This document shows, piece by piece, positions 16,229-24,393 of a DNA stretch of 35,327 nt. The stretch lies in contig CAJOES010000040.1 in the NCBI GenBank assembly GCA_905233455.1, positions 1 to 35,327 of the forward strand, read 5' to 3'. The notes under the pieces are model-generated. The model saw nothing but the letters and a program-made list of their open reading frames with translations, was not told where the DNA came from and searched no databases. The first letter of the stretch is position 1. Each line of letters starts with the position of its first letter. A program made the translations under genes and the position numbers. This DNA is from an uncultured Synergistales bacterium (GTDB lineage: Bacteria > Synergistota > Synergistia > Synergistales > Aminobacteriaceae).

Positions 16229-17293
16229 TCAGATGAATACGGATTCCTGCTTTAAGCTGGGATTGTGAACGAGCTGTATTCTGTCCCCGTCAATCACAAA
16301 CAGCCTGTATATGAACACGTCAACTTTCTCGCCGATATCTACGGGAGGTTCATTGATGCTCCGTGATGAGGATATTAGGTTGTCATGAAGGCGGACTCGG
16401 ACCTCCATGTTAGACCCCCTGAAGATAATATCCTCAACAACTGCCTCTTCAGCGGATTTAGAGAACTGTATATTTTCGCCCTTCTTGAAGACTCTCACGA
16501 ACTCAGGCCTGAGAATTGCTGTAACGTCTTCCCCGTCTTTCTCGAAGAACCTGAACTTGTCGAAATTCCTGACAGGTATTGAGTTACCGATGAACTGCGC
16601 AACAAACGGCGTTGCAGGGCGGCTGTAGAGTTCCTGCGGAGTCCCGGACTGCTCAACACGGCCGAGATTCGTTACGATAATATCGTCTGCCACCTCTATT
16701 GCCTCGTCCTGATCGTGCGTAACGAATATGCTTGTGATATGCAGTTTCGTTATCATCTCCTTTAGCCATGTACGAAGCTCAAGCCTGACCTTAGCGTCAA
16801 TGGCCGCAAAAGGCTCATCCAGCAATAATATCTGCGGGTTAGGCGCGAGTGCCCTAGCGAATGCCACACGCTGACGCTGCCCTCCTGAAAGCTGGCTGGG
16901 GAATCTGTCGTCTAGCCCCTCACAGCTTATGAGGGATAACAGCTCCTTCACCCGTTCCCGTATCTGTTTCTCCGGGACTTTCTTCACACGCAGGCCGAAA
17001 GCAATATTATTGTAGACGGTCATATAACGGAACAGCGCGTAACTCTGGAACACGAAACCAATACCGCGCTCACTTCCGGGAATGTTGTTGACGACTCTGC
17101 CGTTAATGATGATGTCTCCGGAGTCAGGATTCTCCAGCCCCGCAATCATGCGCAGAATCGTAGTTTTTCCGCTCCCTGAAGGGCCGAGCAATGCCGCTAA
17201 ACGTCCTTTAGGGATTGATATATTCACGTCCTTTGATGCGTGAAAGTCCTTGAAGTGCTTGTTGATATTCTTCAGCACAACGTAATCATTCAT
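16229..17293 (-). CDS. cysA: Sulfate ABC transporter ATP-binding protein CysA
   Basis: Cytoplasmic ATPase of the sulfate/thiosulfate importer. All nucleotide-binding motifs are intact: Walker A GPSGSGKTT, Q-loop FVFQSYALF, signature LSGGQRQRVAFARAL, Walker B ILLLDEPFAAID, and switch His in IFVTHDQDEAIE. At 354 residues it carries the C-terminal regulatory/TOBE-like domain (about 240-354), which begins around the IGNSIPV segment as in CysA. It lies 16 bases after cysW with ribosome site AAAGGATAAC, and its stop is just ahead of aprA. Specificity for sulfate is inferred from the operon. Confidence 0.94.
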   Translation of the reverse strand: MNDYVVLKNINKHFKDFHASKDVNISIPKGRLAALLGPSGSGKTTILRMIAGLENPDSGDIIINGRVVNNIPGSERGIGFVFQSYALFRYMTVYNNIAFGLRVKKVPEKQIRERVKELLSLISCEGLDDRFPSQLSGGQRQRVAFARALAPNPQILLLDEPFAAIDAKVRLELRTWLKEMITKLHITSIFVTHDQDEAIEVADDIIVTNLGRVEQSGTPQELYSRPATPFVAQFIGNSIPVRNFDKFRFFEKDGEDVTAILRPEFVRVFKKGENIQFSKSAEEAVVEDIIFRGSNMEVRVRLHDNLISSSRSINEPPVDIGEKVDVFIYRLFVIDGDRIQLVHNPSLKQESVFI

Positions 17294-17309
17294 AATGCGT
17301 TATCCTTTC

Positions 17310-18140
17310 TTATTTCCTGATGTCGAGATTCTTTTTGCCCTTCTGCTCAAGCACTAACCGCAGTATCAGCACAACTACAGCCATGATGACCAGCAGTGAT
17401 GATGCGGCAAATGCTCCCGTGAAATCATAGCCCTGATAGAGCAGCTCAATATACAGCGGTAATGTGTTCGTCTTTCCTCTAAGGTGTCCGGACAGCACCG
17501 ACACTGCCCCGAATTCACCCATAGCCCTTGCAGTGCAGAGAACCACGCCGTAAAGCAACGCCCACTTGATGTGCGGCAGGGTAACCTTCCGGAAGATCGT
17601 GAATGTTCCTGCCCCCATCAGTGCCGCAGCTTCTTCCTCATCCGTGCCCTGTGCCGTCAATACGGGTATAAGCTCGCGCGATATGAACGGGAACGTAACG
17701 AATATCGTAGCCAGAACTATGCCGGGAACAGCAAAAATTATCTGTATGTTGTAGCTGTCGAGATATGAATACAGCGCACCCTGCCTTCCGAATGTCAGGA
17801 CATAAATCAAGCCCGCTATGATCGGTGAGACCGTAACAGGGAGGTCAATGAACGTAGAAAGAATCTTTTTCCCGCTGAATGCAAATTTCGTCAGACACCA
17901 AGCCGCCGCAATCCCGAAAATTGTATTTATCGTTACTGCCCATATTGTTGCTTCAACCGTAAGCATTGCCGCCTTGATCGCATATTCGTCTGTGATGGCG
18001 TTAATGTATGCCTCTATGCCTTTCCCCAGTGCCGTAGCAACGATATATCCCAGCGGTAACAGAAGGAACACTGCAAGGAATATGAAGCAGATTGTTACGA
18101 GTATCCATTTGAGCGCGCCGCCGTCATGCCTTATTTCCAT
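17310..18140 (-). CDS. cysW: Sulfate ABC transporter permease CysW
   Basis: Inner-membrane permease of the sulfate importer, about 276 residues, which is normal. Six hydrophobic helices are visible, and the cytoplasmic EAA loop is present as EEEAAALMGAGTFTIFRKVTLPHIKWALLYG, followed by the conserved ARAMGEFGAVSVLSG. The frame may begin at a GTG (18149), but an AGGAGG lies eight bases before the ATG at 18140 (MEIRHDGG), which is a better start. It stands 12 bases after the cysT-like gene. Unlike its partner CysT in this operon, this subunit looks complete. Confidence 0.92.
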   Translation of the reverse strand: MEIRHDGGALKWILVTICFIFLAVFLLLPLGYIVATALGKGIEAYINAITDEYAIKAAMLTVEATIWAVTINTIFGIAAAWCLTKFAFSGKKILSTFIDLPVTVSPIIAGLIYVLTFGRQGALYSYLDSYNIQIIFAVPGIVLATIFVTFPFISRELIPVLTAQGTDEEEAAALMGAGTFTIFRKVTLPHIKWALLYGVVLCTARAMGEFGAVSVLSGHLRGKTNTLPLYIELLYQGYDFTGAFAASSLLVIMAVVVLILRLVLEQKGKKNLDIRK

Positions 18141-18152
18141 GATACGCACCTC

Positions 18153-18728
18153 CTAAGATAACCCGCTGATTCTGCGTGATACCATGCTCTGAAGCATTGC
18201 GTTCACCGACAGGATCACGAAAGCTATAGCCAGCATAACGAGGGCTATTGACGTTGCCGCAGGATAATCGACCTCCTGAAGTTCCGACATGATGAGCAGG
18301 GGAGCTATCTCCGTCTCATACGGGGTATTGCCGGCAATGAATACGACACTGCCATATTCGCCGATACTCCGGGCAAACGCGAGGGTGAATCCTGATATGA
18401 GCGACGGAAGAATCTCCGGGAATATCACGCGCAAGATTATGCCGTCAAGAAACCTTTTGCCGGGAAACTCATACCTCACCAGAACCCACGCAAGAATCAG
18501 ACCCATAACCGCGTTGATGAGTGATGCTGTGAGTGCCGTAGATATGCTGACGTAATAGCCCGACAGTATGCGCGGCCTTGTGATTGTGTAGAGAAATTCT
18601 GACGGCGACAGCTTCACCGTGAATGCTACAAGAGAGTAAAGCGGGATCAGGACGACAAGGCTTAATATTGCCATCGTAATCCCGAATGACAGCCCGAAGC
18701 CGGGAATAATGCTTTTCTGCTTCATCAT
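18153..18728 (-). CDS. cysT: CysT-like sulfate permease lacking about 84 internal residues
   Basis: The partner permease of CysW. The first part matches CysT (two helices up to WVLVRYEFPGKRFLDG, residues 80-96) and the last part matches its end (VIFPEILPSLISGFTLAFARSIGEYGSVVFIAGN and a final helix), but at residues 96-100 the protein jumps from LDG to RVIFPE. Compared with E. coli CysT from memory, and with CysW here, roughly 84 residues are gone, including two membrane helices and the EAA motif that docks the ATPase. The frame is kept, giving 191 residues instead of about 275. Such a protein should not work as a normal permease. Real in-frame deletion or an assembly error are both possible. 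Confidence 0.82.
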   Translation of the reverse strand: MMKQKSIIPGFGLSFGITMAILSLVVLIPLYSLVAFTVKLSPSEFLYTITRPRILSGYYVSISTALTASLINAVMGLILAWVLVRYEFPGKRFLDGIILRVIFPEILPSLISGFTLAFARSIGEYGSVVFIAGNTPYETEIAPLLIMSELQEVDYPAATSIALVMLAIAFVILSVNAMLQSMVSRRISGLS

Positions 18729-18734
18729 GCTTTC

Positions 18735-19592
18735 CTACTTCTCATATATCTTGTCGAAGTTAGCACCGTTCGCGAAATGTACAGCCCTTGCCTTGTCCCA
18801 TCCTCCGAAGTGCTCAATGTTCGTGAGCTTTATGCTGTCATTGATCCATCTTCCGTCTTCAGGAATTGCAGTTATGGTGTTGGAATCTGCGGTGAACACA
18901 TACTTTGCGTAAACGTTCTTGCTGCTTGGCCTGTAGAAGTTCCTTGCTTCAACCTCCTGTGCTTCATCGGAATACAGATAGCTCAAATATTCCTTTGCGG
19001 CCTCTTCAGTCTTGTGCTTCCTGACTACGCCGTCAACTACAGCAACTGTAGGCTGGCAGAGTATAGATACTGACGGAACAACAATCTCATATTCTCCGGG
19101 ATATTCCCGCAAAGACAGGAAGGTAATTATGCCTACGTCATCACGCAAAAGATCTCCCCAGTCGTATATTTTCTTGGGATTTCCGGAACGCACGAGAAAT
19201 ACTATCGTTGATGTGTAAGGGGAACTGTCGAGCGGAAATTCAGACGTGAAGCCCGCATCAATCAGCCCTGCATTAGCCACAATCTGAACATCACCTTCAA
19301 GCGCAAGGGTAACTACATCAGCTTCAAGGCCGTTTGCGACTTCAAGAGCCTGCTTGCCCGATCCACCGTGCGATTGCGTTACTGTAATCTTTTTCCCGAA
19401 TTTCTGTTCGTAGTGAGGCTCAAATATTTTGTTGTATGCGGCGTAAAGCTCCCTTGTCGGGTCATATGATACGTTCGTGATTTCTATTGCGCCGTCCCTG
19501 CTGGCTGTGGTGTCCTTGCTGCAGCCTCCTATAGACACTAAAACTAGTGCAACAACAGCTATGAACATTAAGCCGTAATCTTTCTTCAACAT
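18735..19592 (-). CDS. Sulfate-binding lipoprotein (Sbp/CysP-like) lacking about 73 internal residues
   Basis: Extracytoplasmic sulfate receptor of the importer. A lipoprotein signal ends in SIGGC (Cys24). Family motifs follow: NVSYDPTRELYAAYN, TQSHGGSGKQA, EADVVTLAL, SPYTSTIVFLVR, and near the end FGGWDKARAVHFANG. After VGIIT (residue 157) the sequence jumps to FLSLREYPGEYEIVVPS, skipping about 73 residues present in E. coli Sbp, including the SGGARW and LDSGARG segments that line the sulfate pocket. Length is 285 against about 330. The longest frame opens at 19625, but AAGGAGG eight bases before the ATG at 19592 decides the start. First gene of the sulfate operon. Confidence 0.85.
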   Translation of the reverse strand: MLKKDYGLMFIAVVALVLVSIGGCSKDTTASRDGAIEITNVSYDPTRELYAAYNKIFEPHYEQKFGKKITVTQSHGGSGKQALEVANGLEADVVTLALEGDVQIVANAGLIDAGFTSEFPLDSSPYTSTIVFLVRSGNPKKIYDWGDLLRDDVGIITFLSLREYPGEYEIVVPSVSILCQPTVAVVDGVVRKHKTEEAAKEYLSYLYSDEAQEVEARNFYRPSSKNVYAKYVFTADSNTITAIPEDGRWINDSIKLTNIEHFGGWDKARAVHFANGANFDKIYEK

Positions 19593-19623
19593 AAAAATAA
19601 CCTCCTTAAAATTTTTCGCATAC

Positions 19624-19652
19624 ATTTTAGGTAGGTTTAATTTTTTGTCTAA
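19624..19652 (-). promoter_or_regulatory. Promoter of the sulfate operon
   Basis: Reading the minus strand, TTAGAC (19652-19647) and TAAAAT (19629-19624) are separated by exactly 17 bases, about 30 bases before the start of the sulfate-binding protein gene. The spacing and position fit a sigma-70-type promoter, although both hexamers deviate from consensus. No known sulfur regulator site was recognised. Confidence 0.6.
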
Positions 19653-19711
19653 TACGGGCGGTTAATTTCAGGTTATAGCTTGCGATTATAATTTTAGAAT
19701 AACGGACGGGA

Positions 19712-19746
19712 ATAAAAAACTGCTGTCATATGAAAAAACAGCAGTA
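19712..19746 (-). terminator. Rho-independent terminator after galU
   Basis: On the minus strand ACTGCTGT pairs perfectly with ACAGCAGT and is followed by TTTTTT. It begins about 20 bases past the galU stop. The plus strand also has an A/T-rich flank but no gene on that side needs it. Confidence 0.85.
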
Positions 19747-19767
19747 TAAAAATTTATATGTTATGGA

Positions 19768-20646
19768 TTATTGCTGTTTGTTCAGTTCAGCTTTAACGAG
19801 ATTCAAAATGTCTTCGCGCAGATCCTTATCATCAAGGGCAAGCTGAACATTAGCACTCAGCCAGCCTTTTTGTGTCCCGCAGTCAAAACGCCTTCCCCTG
19901 TAGACGACTCCCCATACCGGCTCCTGATTGCAGAGTGTGCGCAGGGCATCGGTAAGCTGTATTTCTCCTCCTGTACCTGCCTGCTGTCCTGCAAGCAACG
20001 AGAATATCGTCGGCGACAAAACATATCTTCCCATGATTGCGAGGTTGCTGGGAGCTTTATCCCTCTCCGGCTTTTCCACCATGTCTATGATCTTGTGCAG
20101 GCCCGGTTCTGCCTCAAATTGTGATTTGACCACGCCGTAACGCGAAATATTATCGCCGTCAACCTCCTCAAGGGCAATGACGCTTCCTCCCATTCTTTCA
20201 TGAACGCGTATAAGCTGAGACAATACGGGCACGGAATCATTCACGAACACGTCATCAGGAAGGGCAACACCGAAATATTCATTGCTGCATACAGGTTCGG
20301 CGCATAATACGGCATGGCCAAGACCTAAAGGTTCACGCTGACGGATATAGAGTATCTCTGCCATATTGGAGATCTTAAGCATCATGTTGTAGAGTTCCGT
20401 TTTGCCTCTGGACTTCAGCAGCTCTTCAAGCTCAAATGAACGGTCAAAATAATTCTCGATTGAACGTTTTGCACGTCCCGTAATCATGACGATCTCATTA
20501 CAGCCGGAAGCAAGAGCCTCTTCAACGCCGTATGAGATTATCGGGCGGTTGACTAACGGCAGCATTTCCTTCGCAAGTTCCTTAGTTACAGGCAGGAATC
20601 TTGTGCCCAGCCCTGCAACGGGGAAGACGCATTTTTTTATCTTCAT
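19768..20646 (-). CDS. galU: UTP-glucose-1-phosphate uridylyltransferase
   Basis: Makes UDP-glucose from glucose-1-phosphate and UTP for cell-surface sugars. The 292-residue protein begins KKCVFPVAGLGTRFLPVTKELAKEMLP, the signature nucleotide-binding loop, and contains RQREPLGLGHAVLCA, FGVALPDDVF, VEKPERDKAPSNLAIMGRY and the GTGGEIQLTDAL motif, all typical of bacterial GalU. Ribosome site AAGGAG about ten bases before ATG. It is followed by its own terminator. Upstream on the same strand lies a broken glycosyltransferase, so this may be the remnant of a larger polysaccharide locus. Confidence 0.95.
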   Translation of the reverse strand: MKIKKCVFPVAGLGTRFLPVTKELAKEMLPLVNRPIISYGVEEALASGCNEIVMITGRAKRSIENYFDRSFELEELLKSRGKTELYNMMLKISNMAEILYIRQREPLGLGHAVLCAEPVCSNEYFGVALPDDVFVNDSVPVLSQLIRVHERMGGSVIALEEVDGDNISRYGVVKSQFEAEPGLHKIIDMVEKPERDKAPSNLAIMGRYVLSPTIFSLLAGQQAGTGGEIQLTDALRTLCNQEPVWGVVYRGRRFDCGTQKGWLSANVQLALDDKDLREDILNLVKAELNKQQ

Positions 20647-20732
20647 CTACATAAAACTCCTTCTTAAAATTGTATTCATATCATCTGAACATAATAATTT
20701 TGCAGTTTCTAGCAGCTTGGATTATGGGAGCA

Positions 20733-20738
20733 ATTATA
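20733..20738 (-). promoter_or_regulatory. Candidate -10 element for galU
   Basis: TATAAT on the minus strand, about 85 bases before the galU start, inside the 244-base AT-rich gap between galU and the glycosyltransferase remnant. No convincing -35 element was found, and nothing else was recognised in this gap. Confidence 0.3.
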
Positions 20739-20890
20739 GACGATTTTATTTTATGCACTACATTTTATATTGCCTGACTTACGGAAAACGAGACTGAAAG
20801 CGTATAAAACATAAGCTATTGGAATAGAACCAATAGACCACTGTCATATTCTTCATGATTAATTTGTGCTGCATAGCCATTAAAATACTT

Positions 20891-21683
20891 TTATTGTTTC
20901 AGTGAATAACTCCTTCGTATTTTTTCTGCTCTGAACAGATAGCCGTGCTTCATGAACATATATGCAAGACCTTTAATATGCTCCCAGTTGACACGGCTGA
21001 ATAGCTTTTTTTTGCTAATTCGCTGGTATTCATGAATTATCTTTGCTGAAGGGCAGAACGCACACTGATAGCCGGACTTCCATACACGAATACAGTATTC
21101 GGCATCTTCAGGAGCGTAGAATATTTTTTCATCAAGCATTCCTGCCTTAGCGATAACTTCCGGCCTGATTACCCAGCAGGCACTTAGCAGGTAATCAACC
21201 GGATAACTTTCCGCATCAGGGTAAGGAGGCCTCTGAATCTCCATTTGTTCATCTATTCTCTGTATGCGCCTTAAAGGTACGGCCTTGTATATTTTCTCAA
21301 GCAGTGTAGGGAAGCATCTTGCCGACATCTGAACGACTCCTGCAGAATTGTTCATTGCCGGGCCTGTAATGCCGTACTCTTTATGCTTTTCCATTTCGGA
21401 TATGAGTTTTGCAACTGCATAATCACTGATTTGCGTATCGCTGTCGAGTATGCAGTAATAATCTAAGTTTCTGGAAGCTAAACGATGAAGGCCTGCATTT
21501 CTTGATTTGGTAGTGCCTGTGTTGGTGCTGTATGTGATAATCTCAAATATATTGGGATATTTTTCTTTAAAGCTGTTTATGATGCCGGGAGTTGCATCTG
21601 TGCTGCCGTTATCTATGATAATAACTTGAGGGATGATTTTTTGAAGACTGATACAAGGTTTCTGTGTTGTTCTGTGCTAACAT
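20891..21683 (-). pseudogene. Family 2 glycosyltransferase, frameshifted and 5'-truncated
   Basis: The large frame encodes most of a GT2 enzyme: residues reading QVIIIDNGSTDATPGI (nucleotide-sugar site), TGTTKSRNAGLHRL, YYCILDSDTQIS (DxD metal site), then PVDYLLSACWVIRPEV and FYAPEDAEYCIRVWKSGY, typical of rhamnosyltransferase-like proteins. This frame is open from 21676 but has no ATG, GTG or TTG before the GT motif. An ATG at 21683, behind AGGGGAGG, starts a different frame that reads MLAQNNTETLYQ, resembling the residues expected just before, and ends after 24 codons. A +1 shift near 21650 would join the two. The first beta strand of the fold is missing, because the gene begins right after the valS terminator. 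Probably inactive unless the frameshift is a sequencing error. Confidence 0.75.
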
Positions 21684-21686
21684 TAT

Positions 21687-21716
21687 AAAAAACCTCCCCT
21701 TAGCTAAAGAGGAGGG
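21687..21716 (-). terminator. Rho-independent terminator after valS
   Basis: On the minus strand CCTCCTCTTTAGC folds onto TAAGGGGAGG (stem of about ten pairs with a G-T wobble), followed by TTTTTT. It lies ten bases past the valS stop. The 3' arm AGGGGAGG also looks like a ribosome site for the ATG at 21683. Confidence 0.8.
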
Positions 21717-21726
21717 ATTATTATTT

Positions 21727-24393
21727 TTACCTGCTCAGGCTCTCAAGGTTAGCCTTCAGTCTCTCAATCTGTGCATTGCCTTCCGCAACTTTGCCGCGTT
21801 CTTTCTCTACAACTTCAGCAGGAGCACGAGAGACGAAATCAGGTTTATTCAGCCTGGCCTCACTAGCCGCAACAGCCTTAGTGATTGCTGCAATCTCACC
21901 TTCAAGCCGCGCAATCTCTTTCGGCACGTCAAGGACATCACCAACAGGCAGCTTGACTTCAGCCTCACCCGTAACGCTCGACAGTGAAGCCCCATAAACC
22001 CATTCGCTTGCAGGAGCTTCAAGCACGACATCACGGACACGGCACAATCCGCAAATCTGGTTCAATGACGCATTCAGCACTTCCGCCGTATGCGTATCAC
22101 CTGCCACACGAATCACGGCCTTGTTGAGCCACTGCTGAGGGGGCACATGAGCTTCTGCCCGCAAATTGCGCAATGACCTCACAGCGTCCTGCAGTATCTT
22201 CATATCGTCAACAACACCATCAAAGATATATTCTGCTTTAGCTTCCGGCCAAGACGTGCGCATGATGAATGTACCGCCGTACCCGAAAGCGTCCCATAAT
22301 TCTTCGGTGATGAACGGGATAAACGGGTGCAGTAACGGCAGTGTAGTCCTGAATACGTGCTCAAGGACTCCCTGCGTAGTCTTTCTGCGCGCTTCTCCCC
22401 CATCGCCCTTCAGTGCAGGTTTGCTCATCTCGACGTACCAGTCGCATAAATCTCCCCACACGAAATCATACAGTCCTCTTGCCGCAGTGCCTATGTCGTA
22501 GCTGTCTATCAGTTCGCGGGTTCTCTTGGCCATCTCCTGTGTACGCGTCAATATGAACTTATCGTGCAGGTGTAATTGTGCCGGATCAATATCCTGCGGT
22601 TCATCGTCAAGGTTCATGAGCGCAAAACGTGAGGCATTCCACAGCTTGTTCATGAAGAACCTGTACGTTTCTATTCTGGTTGAGGACAGCAATATATCCC
22701 TTCCCTGCACCGACAGAGCCGCCAAAGTCATGCGCAGTGCATCAGCTCCGTACTTGTCGATCATGACGAGAGGGTCTATCACGTTGCCTTTTGTCTTGCT
22801 CATCTTCTTTCCGTGCTCATCGCGTATCAGTGAGTGAATATATACGTCCCTGAAAGGAACATCACCCATGAATTCAAGCCCCATCATAATCATTCTTGCA
22901 ACCCAGAAAAATATTATGTCGAAGCCCGTAACCATTAATGACGTGGGATAAAAATACTTCAGTTCCGGAGCATTATCGGGCCAGCCCATAGTCGAAAACG
23001 GCCATAACGCAGAACTGAACCACGTATCGAGCACATCACTTTCCTGCTGTATATTCTTGCTGTGGCAGTGCTCGCATTCCGCCGGGTCAGTCTCTGCAAC
23101 GGTAATGTGTCCGCAGTCCGAACATTCCCACGCTGGGATACGATGACCCCACCATAACTGACGGGAAATGCACCAGTCCCGTATATTCTCCATCCAGTTG
23201 AAGTATGTCTTCTCCCACTGCTCCGGAGTCCACTTTATGCGCCCGTCCTTCACCGCCTGAACTCCAGCATCAGCAAGCGGCTTGGTCTTCACGAACCACT
23301 GTTCAGACAGATACGGCTCAACAGTAGTCCCGCACCTCTGGCAGTGTCCTACGGAATGCGTAATATTCTCCGTCTTCACCAGAAGGCCAAGCTCCTGAAG
23401 GTCTTTCGCTGATTCTTTGCGTGCCTGCTCTATAGTCATGCCCTGATACTTTCCGGCGTTCCCGTTCATGATTCCGCGTGAGTCGATAACCTGTATCTGC
23501 TCTAGGTTGTGATTGAGGCCGACAAGAAAGTCATTCGGGTCATGCGCAGGAGTAATCTTTACGCAGCCCGTTCCGAACTCAGGATCAACCATGTTATCCT
23601 CAATGACAGGTATTACGCGGTCGGTGAGGGGAACACGTACATGCTTTCCGATTAGATGCCGGTATTTTTCGGAACGGGGATGAACTGCTATAGCTACGTC
23701 GCCTATGATCGTTTCAGGTCTTGTTGTAGCGACAAGTATATATTTCTCTTCCGTGTCAGTCTCAACAATAGGATACTGAACATAATAGAAGCTGCCCTGC
23801 TGGTCTTCGTATTCGACTTCAAGGTCAGATATTGCGGTTGCACAGCGCGGACACCAGTTGACTATATATTTTCCGCGATAGATTAACCCCTTCCGGTATA
23901 ATCTCACGAACACCGCACGGACTGCACGGGACAAGCCTTCATCGAGCGTGAAGCGTTCCCGTCTCCAGTCGCAGGAGTTGCCGAGCCTCTTCATCTGCTC
24001 GATTATGCGCGAGCCGTATACTTTCTTCCATTCCCATACGCGTTTAACGAACTCATCACGGCCTAAATCGTAGCGTGATATTCCCTTCTTCGCTAAATCC
24101 TTCTCTACAACATTCTGCGTGGCTATTCCGGCGTGATCCGTGCCTGGAAGCCATAAGACGCTGTAGCCTTCCATTCTCTTTGTGCGGCACATGATGTCCT
24201 GAAACGTATGATCGAACGCATGACCAACATGAAGAGAACCTGTTACGTTTGGAGGCGGTATCACTATGGAGAAGGCTTTTGCTTCGGGATTGATTTCTGC
24301 ATTGAATAATCCTGCTTCAAGCCATTTTGCATACCATTTCTGCTCAATGTTATCCGGTGAATAGCTTTTCTCTAAATCTCTGTTTCTTCTCAT
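21727..24393 (-). CDS. valS: Valyl-tRNA synthetase
   Basis: Class I synthetase that charges tRNA-Val. The 888-residue protein has the HIGH motif in PPPNVTGSLHVGHAF (near residue 48), the editing CP1 domain, the KMSKS loop as GKKMSKTKGNVIDP (near residue 530), an anticodon-binding domain, and the C-terminal coiled coil typical of ValS (repeated Glu/Lys/Ala from about 825 to the end). The start overlaps the stop of the threonine aldolase gene by four bases, so the two are co-transcribed. The terminator follows directly. Complete and normal. Confidence 0.97.
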   Translation of the reverse strand: MRRNRDLEKSYSPDNIEQKWYAKWLEAGLFNAEINPEAKAFSIVIPPPNVTGSLHVGHAFDHTFQDIMCRTKRMEGYSVLWLPGTDHAGIATQNVVEKDLAKKGISRYDLGRDEFVKRVWEWKKVYGSRIIEQMKRLGNSCDWRRERFTLDEGLSRAVRAVFVRLYRKGLIYRGKYIVNWCPRCATAISDLEVEYEDQQGSFYYVQYPIVETDTEEKYILVATTRPETIIGDVAIAVHPRSEKYRHLIGKHVRVPLTDRVIPVIEDNMVDPEFGTGCVKITPAHDPNDFLVGLNHNLEQIQVIDSRGIMNGNAGKYQGMTIEQARKESAKDLQELGLLVKTENITHSVGHCQRCGTTVEPYLSEQWFVKTKPLADAGVQAVKDGRIKWTPEQWEKTYFNWMENIRDWCISRQLWWGHRIPAWECSDCGHITVAETDPAECEHCHSKNIQQESDVLDTWFSSALWPFSTMGWPDNAPELKYFYPTSLMVTGFDIIFFWVARMIMMGLEFMGDVPFRDVYIHSLIRDEHGKKMSKTKGNVIDPLVMIDKYGADALRMTLAALSVQGRDILLSSTRIETYRFFMNKLWNASRFALMNLDDEPQDIDPAQLHLHDKFILTRTQEMAKRTRELIDSYDIGTAARGLYDFVWGDLCDWYVEMSKPALKGDGGEARRKTTQGVLEHVFRTTLPLLHPFIPFITEELWDAFGYGGTFIMRTSWPEAKAEYIFDGVVDDMKILQDAVRSLRNLRAEAHVPPQQWLNKAVIRVAGDTHTAEVLNASLNQICGLCRVRDVVLEAPASEWVYGASLSSVTGEAEVKLPVGDVLDVPKEIARLEGEIAAITKAVAASEARLNKPDFVSRAPAEVVEKERGKVAEGNAQIERLKANLESLSR

